In this document: positions 1 to 7,302 of the stretch, piece by piece
Position numbering within the stretch: position 1 is the first letter of the stretch
Layout: each line of letters starts with the position of its first letter
Origin: Thermoplasmata archaeon
GTDB taxonomy: Archaea > Thermoplasmatota > Thermoplasmata > UBA184
Length of the DNA stretch: 64,000 nucleotides
Assembly: GCA_021826525.1 (NCBI GenBank)
Contig: JAKAZU010000001.1
Span: forward strand, 100,707-164,706
Direction of reading: 5' to 3'
Made by a program: the position numbers and the translations under genes
Notes under the pieces: model-generated
Told to the model about the DNA's origin: nothing
Seen by the model: the letters and a program-made list of their open reading frames with translations, nothing else
The model's database searches: none

Positions 1-98
1 CCGGCGCGGCGATCATCGGGCTCACGGGATTCGCGATCTACGTGTTCTTCACGGCGGCCGGGCCGTGGCTCTGGTCGAACTACTTCGCGGGACTCTAG
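1..98 (+). CDS. secE: SecE/Sec61-gamma preprotein translocase subunit (3' end)
   Basis: The window opens inside this gene. The frame ending in TAG at 96-98 reads a single hydrophobic helix (GAAIIGLTGFAIYVFFTA) followed by a short WLWSNYFAGL tail, which is how archaeal SecE/Sec61-gamma proteins end. SecE clamps the SecY channel in the cytoplasmic membrane. The spt5 gene starts 19 bases downstream and rpl11 follows. The secE-nusG-rpl11 order is conserved across archaea and bacteria, and this supports the assignment despite the short fragment. Confidence 0.85.
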   Translation, partial: GAAIIGLTGFAIYVFFTAAGPWLWSNYFAGL

Positions 99-116
99 GC
101 GCGCGCGGAAATCAGC

Positions 117-1127
117 ATGGCCGGAGTTCCACCGCACGACGAGGACGAGGAGGGCATCGGCCTCCTCGGTCCCGAGCCTACCGCGGCCGTCGCGCCGCCC
201 AAGGCGGCGCCGTCGGCGCCGAGCGCGGCCTCCCCGGCGCCGACCTTGAGCCCGGCACCGGCCCGGCCGGGGGCTCCGACGCAACTCTCGCTCAAGGCGG
301 CCGACGACACCGTCCGTCCCGTCACGGCGGGAACGGTCACGACGCTCAGCGCGGTCCTCTCGAGCACCAAGGGCGAGGGTGGGCCTGCGGAGCTCACGAT
401 CGAGGTCGGGTACACCTCGACCTATCCCGGAGAGGGCGCGGAGTGGCCCGTCCGCTGGGTCCCTCCCGGCAAACGGACCGCCGTTGAGCTCTTTGCCCGC
501 CGCCAAACCATCGAGGTCGAGATCCCGCCCAACGGCGCCGTCCCGCTCTCGTTCGAGATCACCGCCCCGGTCGGCGTGCGCTACGGGGACCGCCTCGAGG
601 TCCGCCTCTCGGCGAAGGGCGCGGCGGGTGGCACGCCGGCCCGGCTCACGCTCGCCTGCGTCGCGCGCCAGTCCCTACTGGCGATCAAAACGTCCCGCGG
701 CTACGAGCGCGAGGTCGCCGACACTCTCCTCGCACGGGCCGAGGAGAAGCCCGACGTCGTCTTCGCGATGCTCGTGCCGAGCGCGCTGCGCGGTTACGTC
801 TTCGCGGAGGGGATGAGCTTCGAAGGCGTGCACGAGATGCTCAAGGGAATTCGGAAGGCCCGGGGCTTGGTTGCCGGGGAGACCACCCTGAAGGAGGTCG
901 AACCGCTCCTCGTCCCGCAGATCACGGTCGAAGGCTTCGTCGAGGGCGCGATCGTCGAGCTCATTAGCGGTCCGTTCAAGGGTGAGAAGGCCCGCGTCAA
1001 GAAGATCGACCAAGCGAAGGAAGAGATCACGGTCGAGCTGATCGAGGCGGTGGTCCCGATCCCCGTTACGGTACGCGGAGATCACGTGCGCATGTTGGAG
1101 AAGGGAGGCGGAAAGAGTGGCGGATGA
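117..1127 (+). CDS. spt5: Transcription elongation factor Spt5 (NusG) with extra N-terminal domain
   Basis: Spt5 binds the RNA polymerase clamp with Spt4 and promotes processive elongation; it also couples to ribosomes. The conserved part is C-terminal: an NGN domain at about residues 186-265 (LLAIKTSRGYEREVADTLL, then YVFAEG) and a KOW domain at 272-328 (GAIVELISGPFKGEKARVKKID). Archaeal Spt5 is normally about 150 aa, but this one has 336. The additional 185 residues are an acidic, Pro/Ala-rich linker (1-55) and a beta-rich stretch (55-183) resembling an Ig-like/NEW-type sandwich. No stop or better start separates the two parts. The gene overlaps the start of rpl11 by 11 nt, so the two are probably translated together. 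Confidence 0.93.
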   Translation: MAGVPPHDEDEEGIGLLGPEPTAAVAPPKAAPSAPSAASPAPTLSPAPARPGAPTQLSLKAADDTVRPVTAGTVTTLSAVLSSTKGEGGPAELTIEVGYTSTYPGEGAEWPVRWVPPGKRTAVELFARRQTIEVEIPPNGAVPLSFEITAPVGVRYGDRLEVRLSAKGAAGGTPARLTLACVARQSLLAIKTSRGYEREVADTLLARAEEKPDVVFAMLVPSALRGYVFAEGMSFEGVHEMLKGIRKARGLVAGETTLKEVEPLLVPQITVEGFVEGAIVELISGPFKGEKARVKKIDQAKEEITVELIEAVVPIPVTVRGDHVRMLEKGGGKSGG

Positions 1128-1590
1128 AGTGAGTGTCCTCGTCGAAGGTGGCAAGGCCTCCGGGGGCCCCCCGCTCGGCCCGGCGCTCGGACCGCTCGGA
1201 GTCAACGTCGGTCAGGTCGTCGCGGCGATCAATAAGCAGACCGCCCAATTCCAGGGGATGCGCGTGCCGGTCGTCGTGAGGGTCAACCCTCAGACCCGGG
1301 AATTCACGCTCACGGTCGGCCGTCCTCCGGTGGCGGCACTCCTTCTCAAAGAGGCCGGGAAGGAAAAGGGCTCCGGCAAGGCGAAGACGGAGGTCGCGGG
1401 CGACGTGAGCCTGGACGCCGTGAAGAAGATCGCCGAAGCGAAGGGCGACGACCTCTTCGGACAGACGATCGAGCAGAAGATGAACCAGGTCATCGGGACG
1501 TGCGTCTCTCTCGGGCTCACCGTCGGGGGGAAGGACCCACGCGCGGTGCTTCACGAGCGCGTGGGGACGGCGGAGAAGGCCACCGTATGA
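1117..1590 (+). CDS. rpl11: Large ribosomal subunit protein L11
   Basis: L11 forms the GTPase-associated centre of the large subunit with 23S rRNA. The 157-aa product begins MADEVSVLVEGGKASGGPP and has the L11 signature GPPLGPALGPLGVNVGQVVAAIN near the start. The RNA-binding C-terminal domain ends in VIGTCVSLGLTV. The start is a GTG at 1117, preceded by a GGAGG Shine-Dalgarno within the end of spt5. Its stop TGA overlaps the ATG of the next small gene, so secE-spt5-rpl11 and the following gene look like one transcription unit. L1 and L10 do not follow here, as they often do elsewhere. Confidence 0.96.
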   Translation: MADEVSVLVEGGKASGGPPLGPALGPLGVNVGQVVAAINKQTAQFQGMRVPVVVRVNPQTREFTLTVGRPPVAALLLKEAGKEKGSGKAKTEVAGDVSLDAVKKIAEAKGDDLFGQTIEQKMNQVIGTCVSLGLTVGGKDPRAVLHERVGTAEKATV

Positions 1591-1886
1591 TGGGATCTTC
1601 CGGGGCGCCTCCTCCCGACCTCTCGAACGCGGAGGTCGTTGATTACACCCCCATCGAGGGCGACGGTCGGGTCCGCCTGAAGCTCAAGGACGGGGCAACC
1701 ATCGAGGTCCGCCTCGAGATCATGAACATCCTTAGGGCGGGTAACGAGCCCAACACGGGGCTTCCGACTTACATCGTGCAATCGACGCCGCTGATCCGGC
1801 TCGTCGACTGCCCGAAGGAGCTTCGCAAGATCCCGGCGCGCCCCGGTACCGGCAAGGACCAGAAGTCGCTTCCCGGCTTCGGATAG
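1587..1886 (+). CDS. Conserved-looking 99-aa protein of unknown function
   Basis: The ATG at 1587 overlaps the rpl11 stop (ATGATG), so it is translationally coupled to the ribosomal operon. The 99-aa product starts MMGSSGAPPPDLSNAEVVDYTPIEGDGRVRLKLKDGATIEVRLEIMNILRAGNEPNTGLPTYIV. It alternates charged and hydrophobic residues as a small beta-barrel would, and it ends in a basic tail. There is no signal peptide or membrane segment. I do not recognise the family. Its position directly behind rpl11 suggests a translation or ribosome-related role, but this is inference only. Confidence 0.8.
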   Translation: MMGSSGAPPPDLSNAEVVDYTPIEGDGRVRLKLKDGATIEVRLEIMNILRAGNEPNTGLPTYIVQSTPLIRLVDCPKELRKIPARPGTGKDQKSLPGFG

Positions 1887-1944
1887 TTCCGAGCGACGGG
1901 GGGGCCCGCCCCGGAGGGACGGGCCGAATCGGTTCGACGCTCGC

Positions 1945-2400
1945 CTACTGTACCGGTACCTTCACCTCGGTCGGGACGGGCTGGGGGCTCTGCTTGGGTA
2001 GCTCGAGCGTCAGCACGCCATTCTCGACCTTGGCGACGGACTTGTCCGCGACGATCGGCTCGGGGAAGACGAGGCTGCGGTAGTAGCCCGAGTAGGTGCG
2101 CTCGCGGCGGACGTAGTTGGCGTCCTTCGAAGCGGTCGCGTTCGTGAACTCACCGCGGATCTCCACCACCTGGTCGCGGATGGTCACCGCGAGGTTCTCC
2201 TTCGGGATGCCGGGAACCTCGAGGGTCAGGCGGTAGGCGCTCGGGGTCTCCTCGACATCGGCCGGGGCCGCTCGCAGGGAGCGCTCGGGCGCGAAGCTGC
2301 CGAACGGCTCGAAGAACGCGTGGCGCAGGCTCTCGAACGCGCGGTCGAAGTCGGTCCAGGGCAGCACGTCGCTTTCGACGGAAGCTATTTCGGTCGTCAT
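1945..2400 (-). CDS. hsp20: Small heat shock protein, Hsp20/alpha-crystallin family
   Basis: Small heat shock proteins are ATP-independent chaperones that hold unfolding proteins in large oligomers. The 151-aa protein has an N-terminal arm with DFDRAFESLRHAFFEPFGSF, then the alpha-crystallin domain (PADVEETPSAYRLTLEVPGIPKENLAVTIRDQVVEIRGEF through GVLTLELPK). The conserved G-V-L-T-L-x-L-P motif is present. The downstream IxI-type tail appears as VPTEVKVPV. The ATG at 2400 was chosen over an upstream in-frame extension because GAGGT lies 5 nt before it and an excellent TATA box lies about 40 nt upstream. It is a single-gene unit convergent with rpl11's operon. Confidence 0.95.
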   Translation of the reverse strand: MTTEIASVESDVLPWTDFDRAFESLRHAFFEPFGSFAPERSLRAAPADVEETPSAYRLTLEVPGIPKENLAVTIRDQVVEIRGEFTNATASKDANYVRRERTYSGYYRSLVFPEPIVADKSVAKVENGVLTLELPKQSPQPVPTEVKVPVQ

Positions 2401-2436
2401 AGTTACCTCGTTGGGTACCAGTGGTATGTTTGCATT

Positions 2437-2446
2437 ACTATATAAT
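2437..2446 (-). promoter_or_regulatory. TATA box of hsp20
   Basis: On the minus strand the bases read ATTATATAGT, an AT-rich island in GC-rich sequence. It is centred about 40 nt upstream of the hsp20 ATG, which would put transcription start around 2416 with a leader of about 16 nt containing GAGGT. Confidence 0.75.
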
Positions 2447-2584
2447 GTAGTCGTATTGGTCGGCCGCCGTCGCACCGACCGCTGAGGCTTCGCGCCCCCC
2501 AGCGGGACGAACCCCCTCCCGGCCCCCGCCGGGCCGTGGGGGGGGGCGGCGGCTCGTCAGCAACCCCTATAGGCCGGTGCTCCT

Positions 2585-2932
2585 GTGAACGCGCCCGTGG
2601 CGGACCACCAGGACTCTCCCGCTACCCCTCCTCAAGACTACGGGGCCGACCAGCGGATCGGTTGGCAGGCGGCGGGGGTCACGCTGATCGTCCTCGGCTG
2701 GGGCTTCGGCGTGATCGTCAACCTCTTCCTGCACGCGATCGCGCCGAGCTCCGGTCTCCCGCTCATCTGGGTACGGATATTCCCCCACCTGGGATACTAC
2801 GCCTGGGCGTTCTTCGGCCTTGGACTGTTCGCCGGCGCGTTCGGAGCGGTCCTGATCGCGCTCGGCCGATCCGAGCCCCGCGGTCCCTTCGTCCTGCCGG
2901 GCTACGACTACTCGCGGGGCAAGCTGCCTTAG
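2585..2932 (+). CDS. Small two-TM membrane protein, unknown function
   Basis: The 115-aa protein has a polar N-terminus followed by two hydrophobic helices, about residues 29-50 (GVTLIVLGWGFGVIVNLFLHAI) and 70-93 (YYAWAFFGLGLFAGAFGAVLIAL). It ends in a polar tail, GPFVLPGYDYSRGKLP. The start is a GTG at 2585. A weak TATA-like CTATAGG sits about 17 nt upstream, so the transcript may be leaderless. Its TAG stop overlaps the TAA stop of the convergent zinc-ribbon gene by four bases. No family is recognised. Confidence 0.75.
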   Translation: MNAPVADHQDSPATPPQDYGADQRIGWQAAGVTLIVLGWGFGVIVNLFLHAIAPSSGLPLIWVRIFPHLGYYAWAFFGLGLFAGAFGAVLIALGRSEPRGPFVLPGYDYSRGKLP

Positions 2933-3093
2933 GCGAGCCGGTCGGCCGACCGATCCCCGAGGGAACGGGAGGCTCGGCAAACGGGACACGGGCCGGAGCC
3001 GTCCGGCCAACACTTGCCGCAGAAGCTCCGGCCGCAGAACGGGCAGCTCCTACTCGCAGGAGCTCCGCAGCGGACGCACGGGGTCGAGAGCAT
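2929..3093 (-). CDS. 54-aa zinc-ribbon protein
   Basis: This short minus-strand gene starts at ATG 3093, 7 nt after the stop of the HAD phosphatase, and ends in TAA at 2929. The product is MLSTPCVRCGAPASRSCPFC followed by GRSFCGKCWPDGSGPCPVC and a basic tail. Four CxxC knuckles (CVRC, CPFC, CGKC, CPVC) can bind two zinc ions in a double zinc ribbon. Such small proteins act as protein or nucleic acid adaptors, but no partner is evident. The dense, regular cysteine spacing and operon position support a real gene despite its size. Confidence 0.78.
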   Translation of the reverse strand: MLSTPCVRCGAPASRSCPFCGRSFCGKCWPDGSGPCPVCRASRSLGDRSADRLA

Positions 3094-3099
3094 CCGGTT

Positions 3100-3834
3100 T
3101 CACCTCGAACGACGACGGTCAAGGAGTCCGCCCGATTTCACGCCTTCGACGAAACCCTGGGCGAAGTTCGCCCGCGTGACGTAGTCGGCGGCGGCGCGCG
3201 CGGCGCGGCTACCGTTCGGGAAGCTCACGGCCCAACCGGCCGCGCGGAGCATCTCCACGTCGTTGTCCCCGTCGCCGAGAACCAGGCAGTCGGCCAGGGT
3301 TCGGCCGAGAGGGTGCAGCGCGCGGGCCAGCGCGGGCGCTTTGCCGGCCCCGGGCTCGATCAGATGGATCGCAAACCCGGTTCCCTCGACCTGGATCGGG
3401 AATCCGCGCAGGGCCCGGTGGATCCGCGAGATGGGGACGCTCGTGTCCAGTGCCACTTCGCTCTCCCGCCAGCGGTCGGTGAATAGCCGTCGCACCGGGA
3501 GCTTCGCGCGGCGGAGGCGGCGGAACGCTCGGAGCGCCACCGACGGGTCGGCGAGGCGCAGCACCCGGCTCTCCGTAGGTAGGTAGAGGAGTCCCCCGTT
3601 CTCCGCAACGATCGGAGTGGTGAGGCCAAGGGAACGGTAGAGCCCGAGCGCGACCGGGAGAACGTTACCGGTCGCGAGGATCACCGGTACCCGCAGTTCG
3701 CCGAGCCGGTGGATCGTTGCGAGAGCTTCCGGGTCGAGCCGACGCCGCGCGTCGGTGAGCGTTCCGTCGACGTCGGTCACGACCGCGCTGAGAGCGGCGG
3801 AGGACCGCACCCGGGGCTCGCGCGAGCGGAGCAT
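3100..3834 (-). CDS. HAD-family phosphatase, archaeal phosphoglycolate phosphatase type
   Basis: This HAD-superfamily hydrolase of the Cof/archaeal phosphoglycolate phosphatase type has 244 aa. Motif I is DVDGTLTD at 21-28 (nucleophile Asp21, acid/base Asp23). Motif II is the T in ILATGN near 55. Motif III is the Lys at about 165 (GAGKAPALARAL). Motif IV is GDGDND at 187-192. The C2-type cap lies between motifs II and III. Archaeal members dephosphorylate 2-phosphoglycolate formed from DNA repair or Rubisco-like side reactions. Sugar phosphate substrates are possible too. It begins 2 nt after the gatE stop, so it is probably cotranscribed with gatD-gatE and the zinc-ribbon gene. Confidence 0.88.
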   Translation of the reverse strand: MLRSREPRVRSSAALSAVVTDVDGTLTDARRRLDPEALATIHRLGELRVPVILATGNVLPVALGLYRSLGLTTPIVAENGGLLYLPTESRVLRLADPSVALRAFRRLRRAKLPVRRLFTDRWRESEVALDTSVPISRIHRALRGFPIQVEGTGFAIHLIEPGAGKAPALARALHPLGRTLADCLVLGDGDNDVEMLRAAGWAVSFPNGSRAARAAADYVTRANFAQGFVEGVKSGGLLDRRRSR

Positions 3835-3835
3835 G

Positions 3836-5704
3836 CTACGCGCTCGGCTCCGATCGGGCCCGCTCGATCGCGCGGCGAAGGCGTTGCGCGACCTCCTGCC
3901 CGTCCCGCCGGCCCCGGACCACCTTCATCACGTCGCCCATCAGGGGCTGGAACGCCTCCGTGCCTCGCTCGTGGACGAGCGCCCGATTTCGCTCCACCAC
4001 CTCGCGGACGATCCCTTCGAACTCATCGTCGCTCAGTCCCGAGAGACCCGCGCGTTCGGCGGCGGTCGCTACGTCGCGCGCTCCGAGTGCGAGCTCTCGC
4101 AGCACGGCGGGGATCCCTTCCTTCGCGAAGGTGCCGCGCTCGCTCGCCCGAAGCACGGCATCGAGCGCATCGGTCGTCACTTCGACGGTCGTCGAGGCGG
4201 GGTCGCCCTCGATCGAGGGGACATCTTGTGTCAACAGACGCGCCACCAACGTCGCGGTGTGACCGCGCTTCGCGAGGAGCTCGAATCGAGAAGCCTCGCC
4301 GGCGGCGACGAGCTGCCGGACGAGGTCGTTCGGAAGGCCGTACTCGCGCGCAAGCCGCCCACGGAGTTCCGACGGGCGCTCGGGCCGCAACGCGTCGGCG
4401 CGAGCGAGATCGGCCACGTCGATGGGGATCGGTGGGATGTCCGTCTCGGGGTACATCCGGTGCCGGCCGGGAATCGGGCGCGAGTAGCGGGTGCGTCCCT
4501 CGGGCAGTGGGTCCCGGGTCTCACCCGGGATCCCCTCGATCGCCTGAGCGGCGCGCTGCGCGATCGATTGCGCGACAGCGCGGGCGCGCGCCTCGGAAGT
4601 GTCCGCGAGCAGCACGAATGCGTCGTCGGGAGCGAGCTTCAGGCGCGATCGCACCTGGGTCACACGGTCCCGATCGATGCCGTACCCGGGCAGTTCGTCC
4701 GAGTGGAGAATCCCGGCGAGGCCGAACGCCCGCGCGTGGTCCGCGAGCTCTCGGCCCAGTCGTTCCGAGCTTCCGGGCGGGGACTTCAGAAGCCCTCCGA
4801 ACCCCGGCAGGGCCATGCCGAAGACGAGGCGGGCCCGACCCCCCCGCGGGGCGAGCGGCCCTTCCATCACCGATTCGAAGAGATCGGTGAGCACGGCCGC
4901 AGCGCCGGAGGGTGCCGTCGCCCCACGGCTTCGGAGCGTATCGCGGATCCCGAGGAGCAACTGCTGCCGTTCGACCTCCGTTTCGACGTACTGCTCGATC
5001 CATCGCAGCTCCTGTACCCCCTTGATCTCGATGCGTCGGCCGCCCTCCGCGGAGACGTTGAGATCCTCGCGGATCGAGCCGATGCCGCGACGGACGCGGT
5101 CGGTCGCGCGCAAGAGGGCGCCGATCTCCTCCGCCACCGCCCGAGCCTCGCGGCCGCTGGTGATCTGAGGGGCCGTAGCGATCTCGAGGAGCGGGATCCC
5201 GAGGCGGTCGAGGCGGTAGGTGACCTCGCCCGGAGCCTCCGCGGTCTTGCGCGCCGCGTCCTCCTCGAGCGAGATCGAGTCGATTGGGATTCGTCGCCCG
5301 TCGACCTCCAACACTCCGTCGACCGCGATCAGTGCCGTTCGCTGGAACCCGGACGTGTTCGATCCGTCGACGACGATCTTCCGCATGACCTCGATCTCGT
5401 CGACCACGCGCGCGCCGAGCATGCGCGAGACGATCAGCGCCGTCTCTAGGGCCTCCGGGTCGAGCGGGCGCGGGGGCTCCTCATCGGCCTCGACCAGGCA
5501 CGAACTCGGAGTCACCTCGTAACGAAAGAGGAGGTCACGGGAGGCTTGGAAACGGGCCGCGGGATCGATCGAGCGATCCTCTCCTCCGGCCGCGATGAGT
5601 CGCCGGACGAACGTTCCGGTAACGGTCTCCGAGAACTCGCACGGGCATCGGCAGAAGAGCTTGCCCGTGCGCAATTGCTGGTGCACCTCGAGCCCGGCTT
5701 TCAC
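3836..5704 (-). CDS. gatE: Glutamyl-tRNA(Gln) amidotransferase subunit E
   Basis: GatE is the archaeal-specific tRNA-binding and kinase subunit of GatDE. It phosphorylates Glu on tRNA(Gln) and transfers ammonia from GatD to give Gln-tRNA(Gln). The 622-aa product has the family opening VKAGLEVHQQLRTGKLFCRCPC, the DGSNTSGFQRTALIA and IPLLEIATAP motifs of the GatB/E catalytic core, an AspRS-like insertion, and a C-terminal YqeY-like tail ending in GDVMKVVRGRRDGQEV. The GTG start at 5704 overlaps the gatD stop (GTGA), so the two subunits are translationally coupled. Longer in-frame extensions upstream lie inside gatD and were rejected. Confidence 0.96.
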   Translation of the reverse strand: MKAGLEVHQQLRTGKLFCRCPCEFSETVTGTFVRRLIAAGGEDRSIDPAARFQASRDLLFRYEVTPSSCLVEADEEPPRPLDPEALETALIVSRMLGARVVDEIEVMRKIVVDGSNTSGFQRTALIAVDGVLEVDGRRIPIDSISLEEDAARKTAEAPGEVTYRLDRLGIPLLEIATAPQITSGREARAVAEEIGALLRATDRVRRGIGSIREDLNVSAEGGRRIEIKGVQELRWIEQYVETEVERQQLLLGIRDTLRSRGATAPSGAAAVLTDLFESVMEGPLAPRGGRARLVFGMALPGFGGLLKSPPGSSERLGRELADHARAFGLAGILHSDELPGYGIDRDRVTQVRSRLKLAPDDAFVLLADTSEARARAVAQSIAQRAAQAIEGIPGETRDPLPEGRTRYSRPIPGRHRMYPETDIPPIPIDVADLARADALRPERPSELRGRLAREYGLPNDLVRQLVAAGEASRFELLAKRGHTATLVARLLTQDVPSIEGDPASTTVEVTTDALDAVLRASERGTFAKEGIPAVLRELALGARDVATAAERAGLSGLSDDEFEGIVREVVERNRALVHERGTEAFQPLMGDVMKVVRGRRDGQEVAQRLRRAIERARSEPSA

Positions 5705-7017
5705 TCGAACTCCTCGGGGCGCCGTCGTTCGGACAGGTCGTCGGCCGTGGGCGTGAGCAGTCTCTTCCGGACGCCCTCCGCCGCGTGCTCGTGGCCAAGC
5801 GCCCAGAGGAGCTTGACGTAAGCGGTTTCGGGCAGCAGGTCGCCGAGGTAGGTGACGCCCGCGCGCACGAGGTCCCGTCCGGTAGCGTATACGTACGGGT
5901 CGACCGCTCCGGCGAGGCACTGAGTCGTCATGGCCACGACCGTGCCTCGGTCGACCGCGCGACGGATCCAATCGAGATGCGATTCCGCGATGTGACCGAG
6001 ACCGGTCCCGGCTAGGACGATTCCACGATGGCCCTGCACAAACGCTTCCGCGCGGGTGGGGGAGAGTCCGGGATAGAACCAGAGCAGCGCTCCGCTCGGG
6101 TCGAGCGGCCCATCCACGGTGGGGGGGCCATGGTGCGGGGCCCGTGGCGGCCGCACCCAGTGGACCGTATTCGCGTCGACGTATCCCAGCGGGCCGTCCG
6201 TCGGGCTCCGGAACGCGTCGCGCCGCGTCGAGTGCATCTTGCGGACCCGCGTTCCCCGATGGATTGCGAACCGGTCGTCGGAGAGGCCGGCGTGCATGAC
6301 CACGACGACCTCTCCCAACTCGCGCGAGCGAGCGAGCCGAACGGCGGCTTGCAGATTCGAGCGCCCGTCCGAGGAGGGTCGGTCCGGAGATCGTTGGGCG
6401 CCCACCAGCGCCACCGGACCCGGAAGGCGCGGAAGGAGGTAGGCGAGCGCGGCCGCCGTGAAACCGAGGGTGTCCGTTCCGTGGGCGATGACCACGCCGC
6501 GACTGCCGGCCGCGAACGATCCTCGCACGGCCTCCGCGAGCACCGCCCAGTCTTCCGGCACGATGTTCTCACTGAGGCGGTCGAGGACCGGCAGGGCATG
6601 GACTGGGCCGTCCGCGTCGAGATCCGGATAAAACTCCAGGAGCTCGGACTCGGTCTTGACCGGACGAACCCCCCCCGTTTCGTAATCGACGCGCGATGCG
6701 ATGGTGCCGCCGGTCGTCAGCAACGTGACACTCTCCCGCTCCGGCGCGGCCGGGCGGTCCGTGGATGGGGGTTCGGGGGGAGGGGGCGTGGAGCGGGAGG
6801 GGGAGCGCAGTCGGTAGGAGACCCCCGGGCCGATGCGAAGTCCGACGTTGTATCCGCTCTCGAGCTTGATCTGTAGAATGCGATCGCCCGAGAATTCGTG
6901 GTGAGGGATCACGGTCCCGACCCAGCGTCGACCCTCCGCATCGGTGACCTCGATGTCCTGGCCCTTCGGTAGCGAGCGGAGTTGCTCCCACGGATCCTCG
7001 CCTCGTGACCCTGTCAT
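5701..7017 (-). CDS. gatD: Glutamyl-tRNA(Gln) amidotransferase subunit D (asparaginase-like)
   Basis: GatD hydrolyses glutamine and channels ammonia to GatE. It has 438 aa. An SH3-like N-terminal barrel (residues 1-70) is followed by a proline-rich linker (72-92, mostly PPPPEPP) and an L-asparaginase-type catalytic domain. The first active-site threonine lies in LLTTGGTIAS (99-108) and the second site in IAHGTDTLGF (177-186), with the Thr-Asp pair at 181-182. The length matches the family (about 430 aa). It leads the gatDE-HAD-zinc ribbon unit. A TATA-like AATTTATAG lies about 38 nt upstream of the ATG. Confidence 0.96.
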   Translation of the reverse strand: MTGSRGEDPWEQLRSLPKGQDIEVTDAEGRRWVGTVIPHHEFSGDRILQIKLESGYNVGLRIGPGVSYRLRSPSRSTPPPPEPPSTDRPAAPERESVTLLTTGGTIASRVDYETGGVRPVKTESELLEFYPDLDADGPVHALPVLDRLSENIVPEDWAVLAEAVRGSFAAGSRGVVIAHGTDTLGFTAAALAYLLPRLPGPVALVGAQRSPDRPSSDGRSNLQAAVRLARSRELGEVVVVMHAGLSDDRFAIHRGTRVRKMHSTRRDAFRSPTDGPLGYVDANTVHWVRPPRAPHHGPPTVDGPLDPSGALLWFYPGLSPTRAEAFVQGHRGIVLAGTGLGHIAESHLDWIRRAVDRGTVVAMTTQCLAGAVDPYVYATGRDLVRAGVTYLGDLLPETAYVKLLWALGHEHAAEGVRKRLLTPTADDLSERRRPEEFE

Positions 7018-7050
7018 CGATGCCGCTCTCGGCGCGAGGGAACGAGGCCG

Positions 7051-7060
7051 CTATAAATTC
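7051..7060 (-). promoter_or_regulatory. TATA box of gatDE operon
   Basis: Minus-strand GAATTTATAG lies about 36-40 nt before the gatD ATG at 7017. It is the only AT-rich stretch in this leader, and its spacing suits a transcript with a leader of about 10 nt. Confidence 0.55.
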
Positions 7061-7093
7061 TGGGAGAGCGAGACTCCGAGACTCGGTACGCTG

Positions 7094-7100
7094 TTTTATA
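7094..7100 (+). promoter_or_regulatory. Candidate TATA box for tRNA-Arg
   Basis: TTTTATA stands in GC-rich sequence 47 nt upstream of the mature tRNA 5' end, leaving room for a short 5' leader to be removed by RNase P. Confidence 0.5.
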
Positions 7101-7146
7101 CGGGGCTTCGCTCGCTCGCCGCGCCGTCGGCGAGCAAACACCGGGT

Positions 7147-7253
7147 GCCCGTGTGGGGTAGCTACGGGGCGGGAGCGTCTCCCGACCCGCTACAATGGAT
7201 TATCCTAGAGGCCTGCGGAGCCTCAGACCTGGGTTCGAATCCCAGCACGGGCG
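7147..7253 (+). tRNA. tRNA-Arg(GCG) with D-loop insertion (probable noncanonical intron)
   Basis: The acceptor stem GCCCGTG (7147-7153) pairs with CACGGGC (7246-7252), and the discriminator is G7253. The anticodon arm is GAGGC/CTGCGGA/GCCTC (7208-7224). With U33 at 7214 the anticodon is GCG (7215-7217), reading CGC/CGU arginine codons. The T arm CTGGG-TTCGAAT-CCCAG lies at 7229-7245. CCA is not encoded in register. The D-arm starts normally (TGGGGTAGC) and ends normally (GGATTATCCTA), but about 28-31 extra bases lie between. They are bounded by a GCTAC direct repeat (7161-7165 and 7189-7193) and fold into a strong hairpin with CGGGAG (7170-7175) pairing CTCCCG (7179-7184). Without the insertion the tRNA has ordinary length. 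The 3' end doubles as the integration site of the downstream element. Confidence 0.88.
7163..7193 (+). other. Putative noncanonical tRNA intron in D-loop
   Basis: These bases must be absent for a normal D-loop. Exact splice points are ambiguous because GCTAC occurs on both sides. GUAG (7158-7161) can pair CUAC (7190-7193), leaving a 3-nt bulge CUA before a CGGG/CCCG helix. This resembles a relaxed bulge-helix-bulge target of the archaeal splicing endonuclease. Introns outside the anticodon loop are known chiefly from Thermoproteales, so this is unusual here. Confidence 0.6.
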
Positions 7254-7254
7254 T
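7235..7254 (+). repeat. attL: 20-bp direct repeat within tRNA-Arg 3' end
   Basis: TCGAATCCCAGCACGGGCGT covers the T-loop, T-stem 3' strand, acceptor 3' strand, discriminator and one further base. An identical copy lies at 20600-20619. Integration into the 3' half leaves the tRNA gene intact, as is typical for archaeal tyrosine integrases. Confidence 0.9.
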
Positions 7255-7275
7255 CCAACTCCTTCTTCGAATATT

Positions 7276-7284
7276 CCATATACT
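7276..7284 (+). promoter_or_regulatory. TATA box of the integrase gene
   Basis: CCATATACT lies about 25 nt upstream of the ATG at 7303, the spacing expected for a leaderless archaeal transcript. Confidence 0.55.
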
Positions 7285-7302
7285 TGGTCAATCCTGCCAT
7301 TG

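Noticed and set aside
5705..5971. Upstream extension of gatE
   Set aside because: It lies inside gatD. The GTG at 5704 overlapping the gatD stop gives the family-typical N-terminus.
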